A DNA stretch of 64,000 bases from Orobanche coerulescens. Lineage: Eukaryota; Streptophyta; Magnoliopsida; Lamiales; Orobanchaceae. Position numbers and translations under genes: made by a program. Location: NCBI GenBank assembly GCA_033398695.1, contig CM065801.1, forward strand, positions 48,742,358 through 48,806,357. Reading direction: 5' to 3'. Shown here piece after piece: positions 55,132 to 64,000 of this stretch. Position 1 is the first letter of the stretch; each line of letters begins with the position of its first letter. Below the pieces are notes generated by a model. The model ran no database searches, had not been told where the DNA came from, and saw only the letters and a program-made list of their open reading frames with translations.

Positions 55132-55136
55132 CCCAG
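55132..55136 (+). repeat. target-site duplication CCCAG, right copy
   Basis: Exact match to 45682-45686. Confidence 0.92.
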
Positions 55137-55252
55137 CGGCCCCAATTCCGGTCGTGGGGCAAGAAGTCGTAGAGGCCGAAGAGGATCCCGAGGAAGATCC
55201 CGAAGAGGACCCTGAAGAAGCGATCGAAGACCCTATTGTCGTTAACCCGTGA
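55136..55252 (+). CDS. 130-residue coiled-coil/acidic ORF of G4, C-terminal 38 codons
   Basis: This continues the frame from 45685 when one CCCAG is discounted. It has an Ala/Pro/Val-rich hinge, then three near-perfect EEDP repeats and a short hydrophobic end, stop TGA at 55250. The acidic tail follows the coiled coil directly. The solo LTR starts six bases after the stop. That the frame is open on both sides of a 9.4-kb insertion argues that it was a real ORF when the chromovirus landed. The function is unknown. Confidence 0.5.
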   Translation, partial: AAPIPVVGQEVVEAEEDPEEDPEEDPEEAIEDPIVVNP

Positions 55253-55253
55253 G

Positions 55254-55258
55254 ATATG
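55254..55258 (+). repeat. target-site duplication ATATG, left copy
   Basis: ATATG directly precedes TGTAATATCC at 55259 and recurs at 59682-59686. Confidence 0.88.
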
Positions 55259-55624
55259 TGTAATATCCTAGAATTTCGCTACGAATTTTTCGCATTGTTT
55301 TATCTGAGTTGTACTGTACAGAGTGAGACCGATACAGTATGGATGGATAATTTTAGGAACTTTGACAGTGGTACCAGTATATATATCGAGGTTAGTTTTA
55401 ATTCTAGGATACTACATGCTTGATATGTCTTTCGATGTCGGGTACACTGTTTGAGTATTTGTATAATTGTCGTACTTGGTCGACGATTGCATTTGAGAGT
55501 ATCGCACATCAGATCTATCGTATGAGAATGTTATCGGAACGAGTATATGTACTCAGTATGTCGCGTATACGTGTTTGGTGTATTGAGACTGGCAGACAAG
55601 AGCAGAAATGGCCAAGTATAAAAG

Positions 55625-56070
55625 CCATTACGTACGTTAAGCATAGGGGCTTACGTACGTAGAAGTACAAATATAGCGTATGCTAAGCAGAGGAGCTTAC
55701 GTACATAACGAAGTGAGCTTAAAGTACGTTAGGTTGAGCACATAGCGTACGTTATGAAGAGAATCGAACAAGTTCGAGCTGTGGTCGGCAGGTGGGCTTG
55801 GTGTCGGCAGCTTTCGGCGCATATGTGGACAGGCAAGTCAACATCGAGTTTTACAGACGTTAATGATAGCCCATTACGTACATAAACAAGTACAGCACTA
55901 TAGCAAGTCAACAGCTACATTACATACGCTACGGCAAGGAAATTACGTACGTAATGCATGCAACGAAATAAGACAGTGAACCCTGGATGACGATTACGTA
56001 CGCTATGCAGGACATGTAGCGTACGTTAAAGGGTCTTACGTACGTTAAGGTTTGGTGTTAACATACGTAA
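55625..56070 (+). promoter_or_regulatory. motif cluster upstream of the solo-LTR TATA box
   Basis: Repeated TTACGTACGTAA, TAGCGTACGTTA and AACATACGTAA variants, mostly self-complementary, end about 30 bp before TATATATTA. Confidence 0.55.
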
Positions 56071-56094
56071 CGAGATGTGCAGATTATATATTAA

Positions 56095-56103
56095 GGATCG
56101 GTC
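56095..56103 (+). promoter_or_regulatory. TATA-like box of the solo LTR
   Basis: TATATATTA followed by AAGGATCGGTCTTTCATTTC, a plausible start region. Confidence 0.5.
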
Positions 56104-57518
56104 TTTCATTTCTTCACGAGAAGAAACACATTTTTTTCCACCCCAGCTTTGTCCCTCTTCACTTTCAATCCCATTTCAGACCCTTTTACCTTGGTTGAGA
56201 CCTTGATGATTTGATTAGAAGCTTGAAGCTTGGAGTTCTTGATGTTTATTGAAGTGTTTGATCCTTGCAGTTCTTCTTCAAGAGGTATGCTGAAAAACTC
56301 CTCTCTTTGATTCGGATTTTGATATTGTTGTTGATGTTCTTCTTCGTATAATTATGGTTATGGTGTTGTTGTTGTTGTGATTCTTGAGGTTATATGAACT
56401 GTATATTGAAGAACAAAATGATATATGCCTTGGATTATGAATTAGACGATGGTTTAGATGTTAGAACACATCGGATTACGTCCTTTTGTTGGCTACAAAC
56501 ATGATTATGGATTAACTCATGTTCTTGAAGAACTCTTGAGTTATATATGTCGTGATTTTATGGATTTTGGAAATATTACGGTTAATTTTGGTATATGATT
56601 ATTCGTGATAGTAAATGGTAATTGGTTTTCTATGAACTTACGGATATGAACAAGAAGGAACCTTGTTAAAACCGTAATTAAGGTTGAAGTCGGAATTGAG
56701 AATGTTGAGACACTTGTTAGAATTGATTGATTATCGAACTTTGACTTGTATTTGTAATTGTATGACTTGAAATGGTTTGGTATGATCGAGATATCGTTGA
56801 ACCGTTGAGTTGACTGGTTGATTTTATATCGGTTGTTGATTGTCATCGAACGTATCGTTAATTGATTATTGCATTAGGTTGCGTTAAGTAATCGTTGATG
56901 ATTAACCGTTGTGCTGCGGTTGAGATTGGAGAATGCATGGATCGCCTTGGTCGAGGCTAAGGAGCTCGTAGATGAAGGTGATGGGATTGGTAACGGTTTC
57001 ATCGTATCGGTATCAAGGCAAGTTATGCTTGATCAGTTCATAATGTTTAATAAATGATTTTGATTTCATTTCATTTATGATTTATATAGCAATGATATTA
57101 TGAATATGAATTGTCAGGATGATGGTATGTATACTATGCTTGGACTGGGATAAATCATAATGTATATGATTTAAAGATGTCTAGTGGAAATGGGTATGCA
57201 AATTATCTTGGGTCTGTTATATGAAATCTTGGATATCGAGGATAGTTTACCATGCCGACATTGATCTCGAGGTGGTGGATTGTTGATAGTGATGAACTGT
57301 ACTTCATTCCTGACTATTCGTCTAATTGTGTATTCGTTCAGGGATGTTGGCCGTGGAAGGTTTAGTGTCTCTGGCTTGAAGTAATTTAGTATTACTTAAT
57401 TATGATAATTATCATGTTGCATTGTTGCATATGTGTGTGTTGATGGTTCATGTAATGAGTGTGCATCATTGTTTGGTATATTGTGATGTGCTCTTTCTTT
57501 GAACTGTAATTTGTTAGG

Positions 57519-57790
57519 CCGATGTGTTGAGGGATAAGACCTAAATGGCACCCACGTTTCGGAGTATTCCTGTGTAGATGCTTCCGTGACCCTTTGTTGC
57601 GACCTTGGGGTATTTTGTGATTGCATGTAATGTGTTGAGGGATAAGACCAGAATATGGCACCCACAGTCCGGAGTATTCCTGTGCAGATGCTACCATGAC
57701 CCTTGGTTGCGGCCTTCGGAGTTTATGTGATAATGTCCGAAGTATTCCCGAGTAGATACTTCCGTGACCCTTGGTTGCGACCTTGGGAGT
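57519..57790 (+). repeat. solo-LTR minisatellite 1, about three units
   Basis: Units around CGGAGTATTCCTGTG and GATGCTTCCGTGACCCTT; the first two are about 115 bp apart, the third is shorter. Confidence 0.75.
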
Positions 57791-58299
57791 TTATGTGCTA
57801 ATATTATATGCATTGTTGATCATGCTGTGAACCGTTGTCTGACGAGAATACTACATTGTGGTCGTGTCGGTCTTTCATGATAAAGTTATTGTTGCTAACT
57901 TGGAAAGTCTTATGATCCTTGTTGGATATGTGTTTCTTCGAGTTTTGTTGTCATGTTGTATCGCGACATCCAGATACGTACTGATCGGTCATGTGTAGGA
58001 TTTTCAGGGCAGGCACGTGTTGTTATGCATTGGTTTCAACTTCACATTGAGCAGTGCACACGAGACGTACTTCGTGAGACTGATTAGGCACGAGACCAGA
58101 CGTGTATGTGATCGATACCCGTGGGTGGCTTGTGCATGGACACATTTCCAGATCGAGCGTATCATGACGTCCATCTTGAGTTATATTGATTGGTCGTTCA
58201 TAGTCCATGCATGGCCGGATCTGTTCGATAGTCGGGTTTGTCTTCGAGATCCCATATATGTAATTTGTATATGGCTGACGATTTTATTCTCTCGTGTAT

Positions 58300-58810
58300 A
58301 TGTCCCTGTTGATCCTCTACTGATCTCGTTTGGAGTTACCATATCGTTAGTCAACTCGTTTGTTATTGATCCCTTATTAATCTCGTTTGGAGTTCACCCT
58401 ATCGTTGGTAATCTTGTTTGTCATTGATTCTTATTGATATCATTGGAGTTCACTATATCGTTGGTAATCTCGTTCGTTATTGATCCTTATTGATTCCGTT
58501 TGGAGTTTGCCTTACCATTGGTATTCTCGGTCGTTGTCGATCCTTTATTGATCTTGTTGGAGTTTATCGTATCATTGGTATTCTCTATTGTTGATCCTTT
58601 ATTGATCTTGTTGGAGTTTATCGTATCGTTGGTATTCTCGGTTGTTGATCCTTTATTGATCTTGTTGGAGTTTACCGTATCGTTGGTATTCTCGGTCGTT
58701 GATCCTTTATTGATCTCGTTAGAGTTTACCACATCAATGGTATTCGCGTTCGTGGTTGGTCCTTTATTGATCTTGTGTGGAGTTATCATGTCATTGATAT
58801 TCTCGTTCTG
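58300..58810 (+). repeat. solo-LTR minisatellite 2, about nine units of 54-60 bp
   Basis: Units contain TTATTGATCTTGTTGGAGTT and CATTGGTATTCTC with family variants (TTGATCTCGTTTGGAGTTAC). The minus-strand ORF with repeated INKGSTTENTND is an artefact of this array. Confidence 0.85.
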
Positions 58811-59681
58811 ATGCATTGGTTGTTTATTATTATTGATTATGTGAGCATTCATACCTTGTATCGATATCCGGGACTTGTCATTGTTCGGGGCAGTTGATCT
58901 ACAGATGTATCGTGTGTTATCGGTTTTACCAGAATTGGGATTCGATTGTGCGATCCAGTGGACAAAATTGGTCATGGACTGATTATTCCATACTAGAGAT
59001 ATATTCATGTTTGATAATCTTGGTATCGTTTTGAATACAGTACAGATGGTTATTTCGAATTCATTCGTCACTTGAGAATGCGAGGTGTGAATTGAGGTAA
59101 GGGTTGATTTGATATGAGTTACCACGAATTGGTAAGGTTATTACGGTAAGACTACATTGGGAATATTCTTACTCTGTAATTACAATGATATGCAATTATT
59201 TATGTTGATGTGATCGTTATCATTGTTGAGTATTATGGCTGATCCCGTCGTGGGCTTTATCTTTTAGGTACTCGGAGGTCGAGCTAGTAGCGGACGTGAA
59301 GGGATGAACTTCCCGGTGATACTGGTTATGGCATGTGTTTGAGACTAATTATTTTTCCTGACTGTTATGATTCCGCTGCAAATGTATTTTTATCATGTCT
59401 CTATCCGTTGTGTGTGTAATTTTATAATGGCTTTTGGTATTTTACCAACTCGTGTATACTTTCTAAATGCCCTTTTGGCGTCTTCGCCTTGTGCTTTCAA
59501 ATGGTATTTTCTGACGTTATTTGCGAACTCTATTTTGTGAAACATTTGGGTATTTAAAATATTACCGTTTTTGCCTCTATGGCATGTTTGAAACGTTTGC
59601 GAACATGATTTTTAGCCTTGTGGGTTCCGGCACGGGGCCTACGGCGCTGTAATATTCCCGGATGATTTTGGGGGTGTTACA

Positions 59682-59686
59682 ATATG
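59682..59686 (+). repeat. target-site duplication ATATG, right copy
   Basis: Exact match to 55254-55258. Confidence 0.88.
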
Positions 59687-59858
59687 CTTAACGGGGCATA
59701 CTATGTGTATGATGTTTTTTTTATAAGTATTCACCGATGTAATGTTTACGACTTAAGAATAAATTATTCGTGGAGATGATCTATAACCCGAATGTATTTC
59801 ATGAATCTCCTTCCCGTTCCAAGTTTCGAGGACGAAACTTCTTGTTATGGGGGAAGGG
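59687..59858 (+). mobile_element. 3' end of the G4 interior with its polypurine tract
   Basis: Non-coding; ends in TTTCGAGGACGAAACTTC and a purine-rich tract (ATGGGGGAAGGG) abutting the LTR start TGTGATACCCCG. This is the tract actually used for G4. Confidence 0.75.
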
Positions 59859-60120
59859 TGTGATACCCCGTAGTAAATAAACTGGGTGATTTTATATTTT
59901 GTGAACTGTCGGATAAATTTGGTTAGTATGTCGGAGTTGATAACTATGTCGCCCGTGTTGTTTAGAGCGACGAACTTGAATTTTTGTAATTGCGGAGTGT
60001 TACTATATATTATATATATATAATGTTTTGTACGTCACCGTTGTGTCAACATTCATCGGGATGAGATAGAGATAATAATCCGGATAGTTATAATGATATA
60101 TACATATGAGATACATACTC

Positions 60121-60123
<3 letters not shown>

Positions 60124-60162
<39 letters not shown>
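60124..60162 (+). repeat. (AT)n microsatellite
   Basis: About 19 AT units, longer than the counterpart near 32192, then a short (GT)n. Confidence 0.95.
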
Positions 60163-60176
<14 letters not shown>

Positions 60177-60339
60177 AACCGCCTTATACAAAAAATAAAG
60201 AGAATAGATAAGAAGGGAAGAAGGGTTGCGAACGACCCTGGGAAACAGAGAAAGAAGAGAAAAGAAGAGAGATATAAGGGAGAGAGAAAGAGAGGGAGAG
60301 AGAGAGAAAAAAAACGAAATGAAGGAATAGGAGAAGAAC

Positions 60340-60340
<1 letters not shown>

Positions 60341-60380
<40 letters not shown>
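60341..60380 (+). repeat. (GA)n microsatellite
   Basis: About 20 GA units within a purine-rich block starting near 60240; the 5' LTR has only a short run near 32396. Confidence 0.95.
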
Positions 60381-60382
<2 letters not shown>

Positions 60383-60660
60383 GAGAAGGTCATCCGCTGC
60401 CGCCGAGGATTTTTTCGGTAAAATCTCGCAACTTATATACCGTTTTGATCGTTTCAGCGAGTAGGTCACAAATATCTGCTGAGTTTTACAAACCGAGGTC
60501 AGAATAGCTGGAACGGGGCTGATATCGCCGCTCGACGTCGGCCCCCCATACGGCCGTTCGGGCCGCCGAATTTCGAAACTCTTTATACAGTTAGGAAGCT
60601 CTTCTGACGAGCATCATTTTTCTATTTTTAGTTGTTAGTTTTGGGTTGGGTATTATGGTA

Positions 60661-60876
60661 TGTGTGCGTGTGCTATACTGTGTATGTGTGTGCGCATGTA
60701 TGTGTACGTGTGTGCGTGTGTATGTATGTGTTGTGTGTGTGCGTGTGTGCTGGTGTGTGTGTGTGTTTATGTGCGCTGGTGTGTGTATGTTTGTGTGCGG
60801 GTGTGCATGTGTGTGTACGTGTGTACGTGTGTGTGTATGTGCAGCGTGTGTGCGTGTGTGTGTATGTGGGTGTGTT

Positions 60877-60926
<50 letters not shown>

Positions 60927-60957
60927 GGTGTGTGTGTTCGTGTGTGCATGTGTAGTG
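60661..60957 (+). repeat. GT-rich microsatellite tract, 3' LTR of G4
   Basis: Interrupted (GT)n including a pure run near 60880-60924; unit numbers differ from 32686-32985. Confidence 0.92.
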
Positions 60958-62669
60958 TGCTGGTGTGAGTTGAGAAGTGGGTATGAGTACGGGCGTGCCG
61001 ATTTTGGGTATAAGTGTGTTTTTGCATGTAAAAATAGCATTAGTCGATGTTAAAGATGCTTCCAGTGAGGTTACGATAGACGGGAGACGTTAAACGACTG
61101 TTAGGTAGGCATATAAGGTTTTGGGGTGAAAAACATAAATTTTGAAAGCCTAGGGCTATGCCATTTGGGAATTAGAAATAAAGTTGGACTTGATTGAAGT
61201 TTTCTAAATCTTCAATTTGACCATAAACTTTAATATTTTCTTTAAAAAGTGTATAACCTTATTGGTTTCAGTCCAAAATGGGTCAAACGACTTCCAAATG
61301 ATTCCTAATTCAAAAAACAACATTGTTACACCCCAATAACGCGCAGAGTGTATCCGTAACTATGTCTCACCCAAACTCGGCTAACTAGAAAGTAGAATTC
61401 TAATGGTTATATAAATCTTAACCCATTGACTATATAATATGATCCGTTTTAGGTTGAAGGCCTGACTAATCGCTCTGTCTATTTTCCTTGTCAATCGAAT
61501 CTTTTCCATTCGCTGGAATGCCAGGCAAGTACTTTGATTACGTTTGATGTACTTCGTGTGAATGAATATGTGAAAAATGTGTTTGCTGTGAAAAGTGGTA
61601 ATTCCAGAAAATGTGGTTTCAGAAGTGATAATTTCAGAAAGTGGTAATTTCTGTGGTTTGTGACATGTGGTCACTAACTGTGTGTGAGCCAAGTAAAACC
61701 AGCGATGGCCCTATAGGATATGTTAGACTGCGAGTATCCGCGGATCACTCAGTGGGGAATTTACTAGAAATTCAAATTGTGTAATTTTTTTCACTTTAAA
61801 GTGTATCAGTGCGATATTTGTGACATGTGTGATTAGCTGAAAAGTGAATTTGCGAATACTCAGCATCATTGTGCATTGACATGAAATAATATGTCATAAA
61901 CATGCATTGCGAAGCGAAAAGTGAAAAATCCAAGTAAGCGACTTGGGTTGGCCAAAAGAGCCGAGCGAAATGGGCCCGTGTGCGTGAGTCATGGCATGCA
62001 TGGGAATTGCATTGCATTGCACTTGCACATATAATAATTATGATTGTGGTGCTGTATTCCAGAATTTATGTGATGGCACTGGTATTTGGTTGTTTATTCA
62101 CTTGTAGTACATATTCATGAATTGTTGTACTTGCACCGGCTGTTTGCTGACCCATTCGGGGGTGAATACACTTGTTGTGTATTCAGGTGCAGGTCTTAGT
62201 TTTGAACCGGCACAGGAAGGACACGAGGATGGCGAGCAACACTGATATCATGTACTATTTTGAGTATGTGGGCGTCCTGTTGTGAACTGAGTTGTGTTTT
62301 GCCTTGTTCTCACGCGAGTACTGTCGGGTAATATGGTTTGTTTATGGTTCAGTCATTTTGATGGTGTTATTATGTCAGTTGGAGTCCCACAGGATAGTGT
62401 ATTGTTGAGTGTCATAATGTATATGGTTTAAAGATGAGTACTGTCAATGTATGTGTGGATTTATGTTGGTCTCAGCCTGGTAGGTTCTCCTAAAAGGATC
62501 TATAGCACGGTAATATCTCTGTAAATCACGGGGGTGCTACAGGAGGAGTCACTGTTAGTGATTGTCTGTAGGCACTCCTCAGTCTTGTTTGATATGGGCG
62601 AGGCTTATGATTCTCCAATCAGGGCCTTGGACTTGTTTCTCCAAGAACGCCTCTTCTCATCCTTCTCCT

Positions 62670-63533
62670 AATTTCCTACAGTTGTAGCACATGTTAGAGT
62701 CTCCAATGAAGGGGATATAGAACTTACCCTGTTAAATAGCTTGGGTCTGTATGGGGCCTTTCCAGGCTTCTTGATGAACTTCTTGAATTTGTGCATGAGC
62801 AGGGCCATCTCGTTTTGCGACAGGATGTCATCATCACTTTCTGCTGCTTTGCATGCTGATTTGGATGTATTGGGTGCGGAACTATATCTCTTGTCAAATA
62901 CAGCAGCCAGTGCTGTAGTCTTGGCAGGTGACTTTACGGATTTCTCTCTACTGTCTATATCATCCTCAAAAGCCTTTAGGTCAGAAAATCAAAAGTGGAA
63001 ATATCATTTAAGTTACAGGAGACACGCATAGCTATAGTTTTTACGACCCATCGGGTAAGGAGTGATCTAAATATTTTTAAAATTTTCTCCTTTTGGGTAT
63101 ACACTTTACCCAATGCTTCAAGTTCACCGACAATGCCGGTAAATCTAAGGTCAAGCCCCTCAAACATCTCGGAAGATTTCATTTCAAAAGATTCGAACTG
63201 GTGAGTTAGTTTGGAAATTTTATTTTCTTTAGAGAGCTTAGTTCCCTCTCAAATAAGCTTGACTTTCTCCTAGATTTCTTTCGTTTTCCTATATCTTTTT
63301 ACCTTAGAGAATGTGCCTTTGTCGAGAGTGACAAACAGCACATTCTTTGCGACATTGTCCAAGTTCAAACGCTTGCGATCGCCTGTTGTCCAATGCTCGC
63401 GATCCTTCTCGAGCATCTCCGCATAAGGTTGTCCATCAATTACTGCGTCTGTATTGACCTTCATTATCTTTATTGCTCCTTCCTGAATGACAAAGATCAT
63501 CTCTTCGTGTATCGCTGCAAGATGAGCTTCCAT
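62670..63533 (-). pseudogene. gag: gag of the minus-strand SIRE-like element, broken
   Basis: The ATG at 63533 opens a Ty1/copia gag (UBN2/DUF4219-like): residues near the start ME-AHLAAIHEEMIFVIQEG, then DRKRLNLDNVAKNVLFVTL and KYRKTKEI-like sequence. A TAG at 63272 (Trp expected) and a TGA near 63245 interrupt the same frame, which continues with MFEGLDLRFTGIVGELEALGK and EKILKIFRSLL. The C-terminal part (about 62975-62720) is Lys/Ser-rich, followed in another frame by the start of a zinc knuckle (CYNCRKLGE, about 62690-62664). A TGA and G4 cut off the rest. Confidence 0.8.
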
Positions 63534-63734
63534 TCTAATTCTCTAATCATCACATTCATGAGAACATAGGAACTTTATTGATCATCGAGGTGTCTATGAT
63601 AGAAGTAAGATGAATGATGAAAATATTAAAATGAGGTTTTCAAAAGCTAGTGATTTCTGTGGATCGGTCTAGTTGAGCTACAATCGTGCTACCCTCTCTG
63701 ATTCGGTTGAAAATCGATTGTTTCTTTGTAGAAT

Positions 63735-63752
63735 CAACTGCTTCGATACCAC
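63735..63752 (-). other. primer-binding site of the minus-strand SIRE-like element
   Basis: Minus strand GTGGTATCGAAGCAG, one base after the LTR end; close to the initiator-Met type TGGTATCAGAGC. Confidence 0.75.
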
Positions 63753-63753
63753 T

Positions 63754-64000
63754 TGTTGGCCACACAGTATACAGTAAACAGCTTAGTGGGGGGGGTTGAA
63801 TAAGCTATATCTTTTTCGAAGTTATTTACGTAGCAGAAGTCTGATATTAAGTTGCTGTAAATACAGCAACTAGGTAATCTCCTGTTTTCTTGGTGCGTAA
63901 AGGGTTTTTGCAATATGTATACTTAAATCACACAGGCAGATATGAAGACAGTAAATCACATAATGTAAATACACACGGATTTAAGTGGTTTGAAATAAAC
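63754..64000 (-). repeat. 5' LTR (3' portion) of the minus-strand SIRE-like element
   Basis: Reverse-complemented it ends with AAGCTG...GTATACTGTGTGGCCAACA, similar to the left SIRE LTR end (AAGCTG...GTATACTTAGTGGCCAACA). The LTR continues beyond the window. Confidence 0.75.

Larger units (their letters stand above)
57018..59267 (+). other. predicted GC-AG leader intron in the solo LTR
   Basis: TATCAAG|GCAAGTTAT to ATCTTTTAG|GTAC; CTGAT lies about 25 nt before the end with a 3-bp C/G hairpin between. The span includes both minisatellite arrays. Confidence 0.4.
55259..59681 (+). mobile_element. solo LTR, 4.4 kb, of a chromovirus-type family
   Basis: It begins TGTAATATCCTAG and ends GGGGGTGTTACA with a perfect ATATG TSD. 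No primer site, second LTR or coding region lies between, so it is a solo LTR left by LTR-LTR recombination. Order: motif cluster (55625-56070), TATA-like TATATATTA (56095-56103), pyrimidine-rich start, donor-like CAAG|GCAAGT (57017/57018), two tandem arrays (57519-57790, 58300-58810), branch-like CTGAT (59239-59243) with a CCC-GTCGT-GGG hairpin, acceptor-like TTTTAG|GTAC (59267) and the terminal hairpin (59648-59681). ORFs over the arrays are not convincing genes. Confidence 0.85.
32097..62541 (+). mobile_element. element G4: LARD-like gypsy element with three nested insertions
   Basis: The partial 5' LTR (32097-34557) and complete 3' LTR (59859-62541) match. Net of nested elements the interior is only about 3.9 kb (34558-36275, 43837-45686, 55137-55258, 59687-59858). 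The primer site (TGGTATCGGAGCTT) and internal motifs tie it to the LARD-like family, but it also carries a 130-residue ORF. No gag or pol is seen. The first about 162 bp of the 5' LTR were lost when the SIRE-like element inserted. The right end lies inside a minus-strand SIRE gag. Confidence 0.8.
59859..62541 (+). repeat. 3' LTR of G4
   Basis: It is 2683 bp, TGTGATACCCCG to GGGGGTGCTACA. It holds (AT)n at 60124-60162, (GA)n at 60341-60380, a GT-rich tract (60661-60957), TATA-like TATATAAAT (61408-61416), donor-like CAG|GCAAGTA (61524/61525), branch-like CTGAC (62147-62151), acceptor-like TTCAG (62186) and a weakened terminal hairpin. It shows 162 bp absent from the 5' copy. Confidence 0.9.
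62542..64000 (-). mobile_element. 5' part of a second SIRE/Maximus-like element, minus strand
   Basis: On the minus strand: the end of the 5' LTR (64000-63754, ending GGCCAACA), the primer site, and gag reading leftward until G4's LTR end at 62541. The LTR is related to but diverged from 30937-32096. The orientation is opposite to the left SIRE piece, so the two are different insertions. G4 appears to have inserted into this gag. Confidence 0.8.

Noticed and set aside
58487..59125. Minus-strand ORF with repeated INKGST(T)ENTND units
   Set aside because: Translation of the solo-LTR minisatellite; no start context, no domain, and one frame among several open ones.

Overview
The window is flowering-plant repeat DNA. 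Everything that can be named is an LTR retrotransposon or a piece of one, and I see no host gene, tRNA or rRNA. The plant diagnosis rests on the lineages present: a Ty3/gypsy chromovirus with a C-terminal chromodomain (Tekay/Del type), an Athila-type gypsy element, a gag-only Tat/Retand-type gypsy element, and two SIRE/Maximus-type Ty1/copia pieces. The species cannot be named from this sequence.

Layout. 1-2728 holds LTR fragments: a minus-strand LTR piece at 17-1844, then the left part of a plus-strand LTR ('LTR-X') that resumes at 21930-22145. LTR-X is split by a gag-only Tat/Retand-like element at 2729-21924 (target-site duplication, TSD, TCGTA). That element's gag gene is split by a non-coding, LARD-like element at 4710-19037 (TSD GTCCG), which has three LTRs of about 3.38 kb and two internal regions of about 2.09 kb. 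22146-27450 is a second, related non-coding copy. It is cut by a Tat/Retand LTR fragment (27451-27878), which abuts the 3' half of a SIRE-like element (27879-32096, with a broken env-like ORF). From 32097 to 62541 lies a third non-coding-type element ('element G4'). Its interior has received an Athila-like element (36281-43831, minus strand, TSD GGGAG), a decayed chromovirus with all domains recognisable (45687-55131, TSD CCCAG) and a 4.4-kb solo LTR (55259-59681, TSD ATATG). The window ends in a minus-strand SIRE gag plus the start of its 5' LTR (62542-64000).

Nesting checks. Five insertions have perfect 5-bp TSDs. In two of them the interrupted reading frame resumes in phase once one TSD copy is discounted: the Tat/Retand gag, and a 130-residue coiled-coil/acidic ORF inside G4.

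Most interesting signals. (1) LTR families that otherwise look unalignable share one ordered module: TATA box, an AG|GCAAGT donor-like site, a family-specific minisatellite, a CTRAY branch-like site, a small C/G hairpin, and a YAG|GT acceptor-like site. This looks like an undescribed leader intron. (2) The non-coding family carries two polypurine-tract/LTR-start modules about 570 bp apart. Different copies appear to use different ones, suggesting that LTRs grow by switching polypurine tracts. (3) The LTR 3' ends can fold into a conserved RNA hairpin that copies the LTR 5' terminus. (4) Each family carries its own palindrome or short-repeat array directly upstream of its TATA box.
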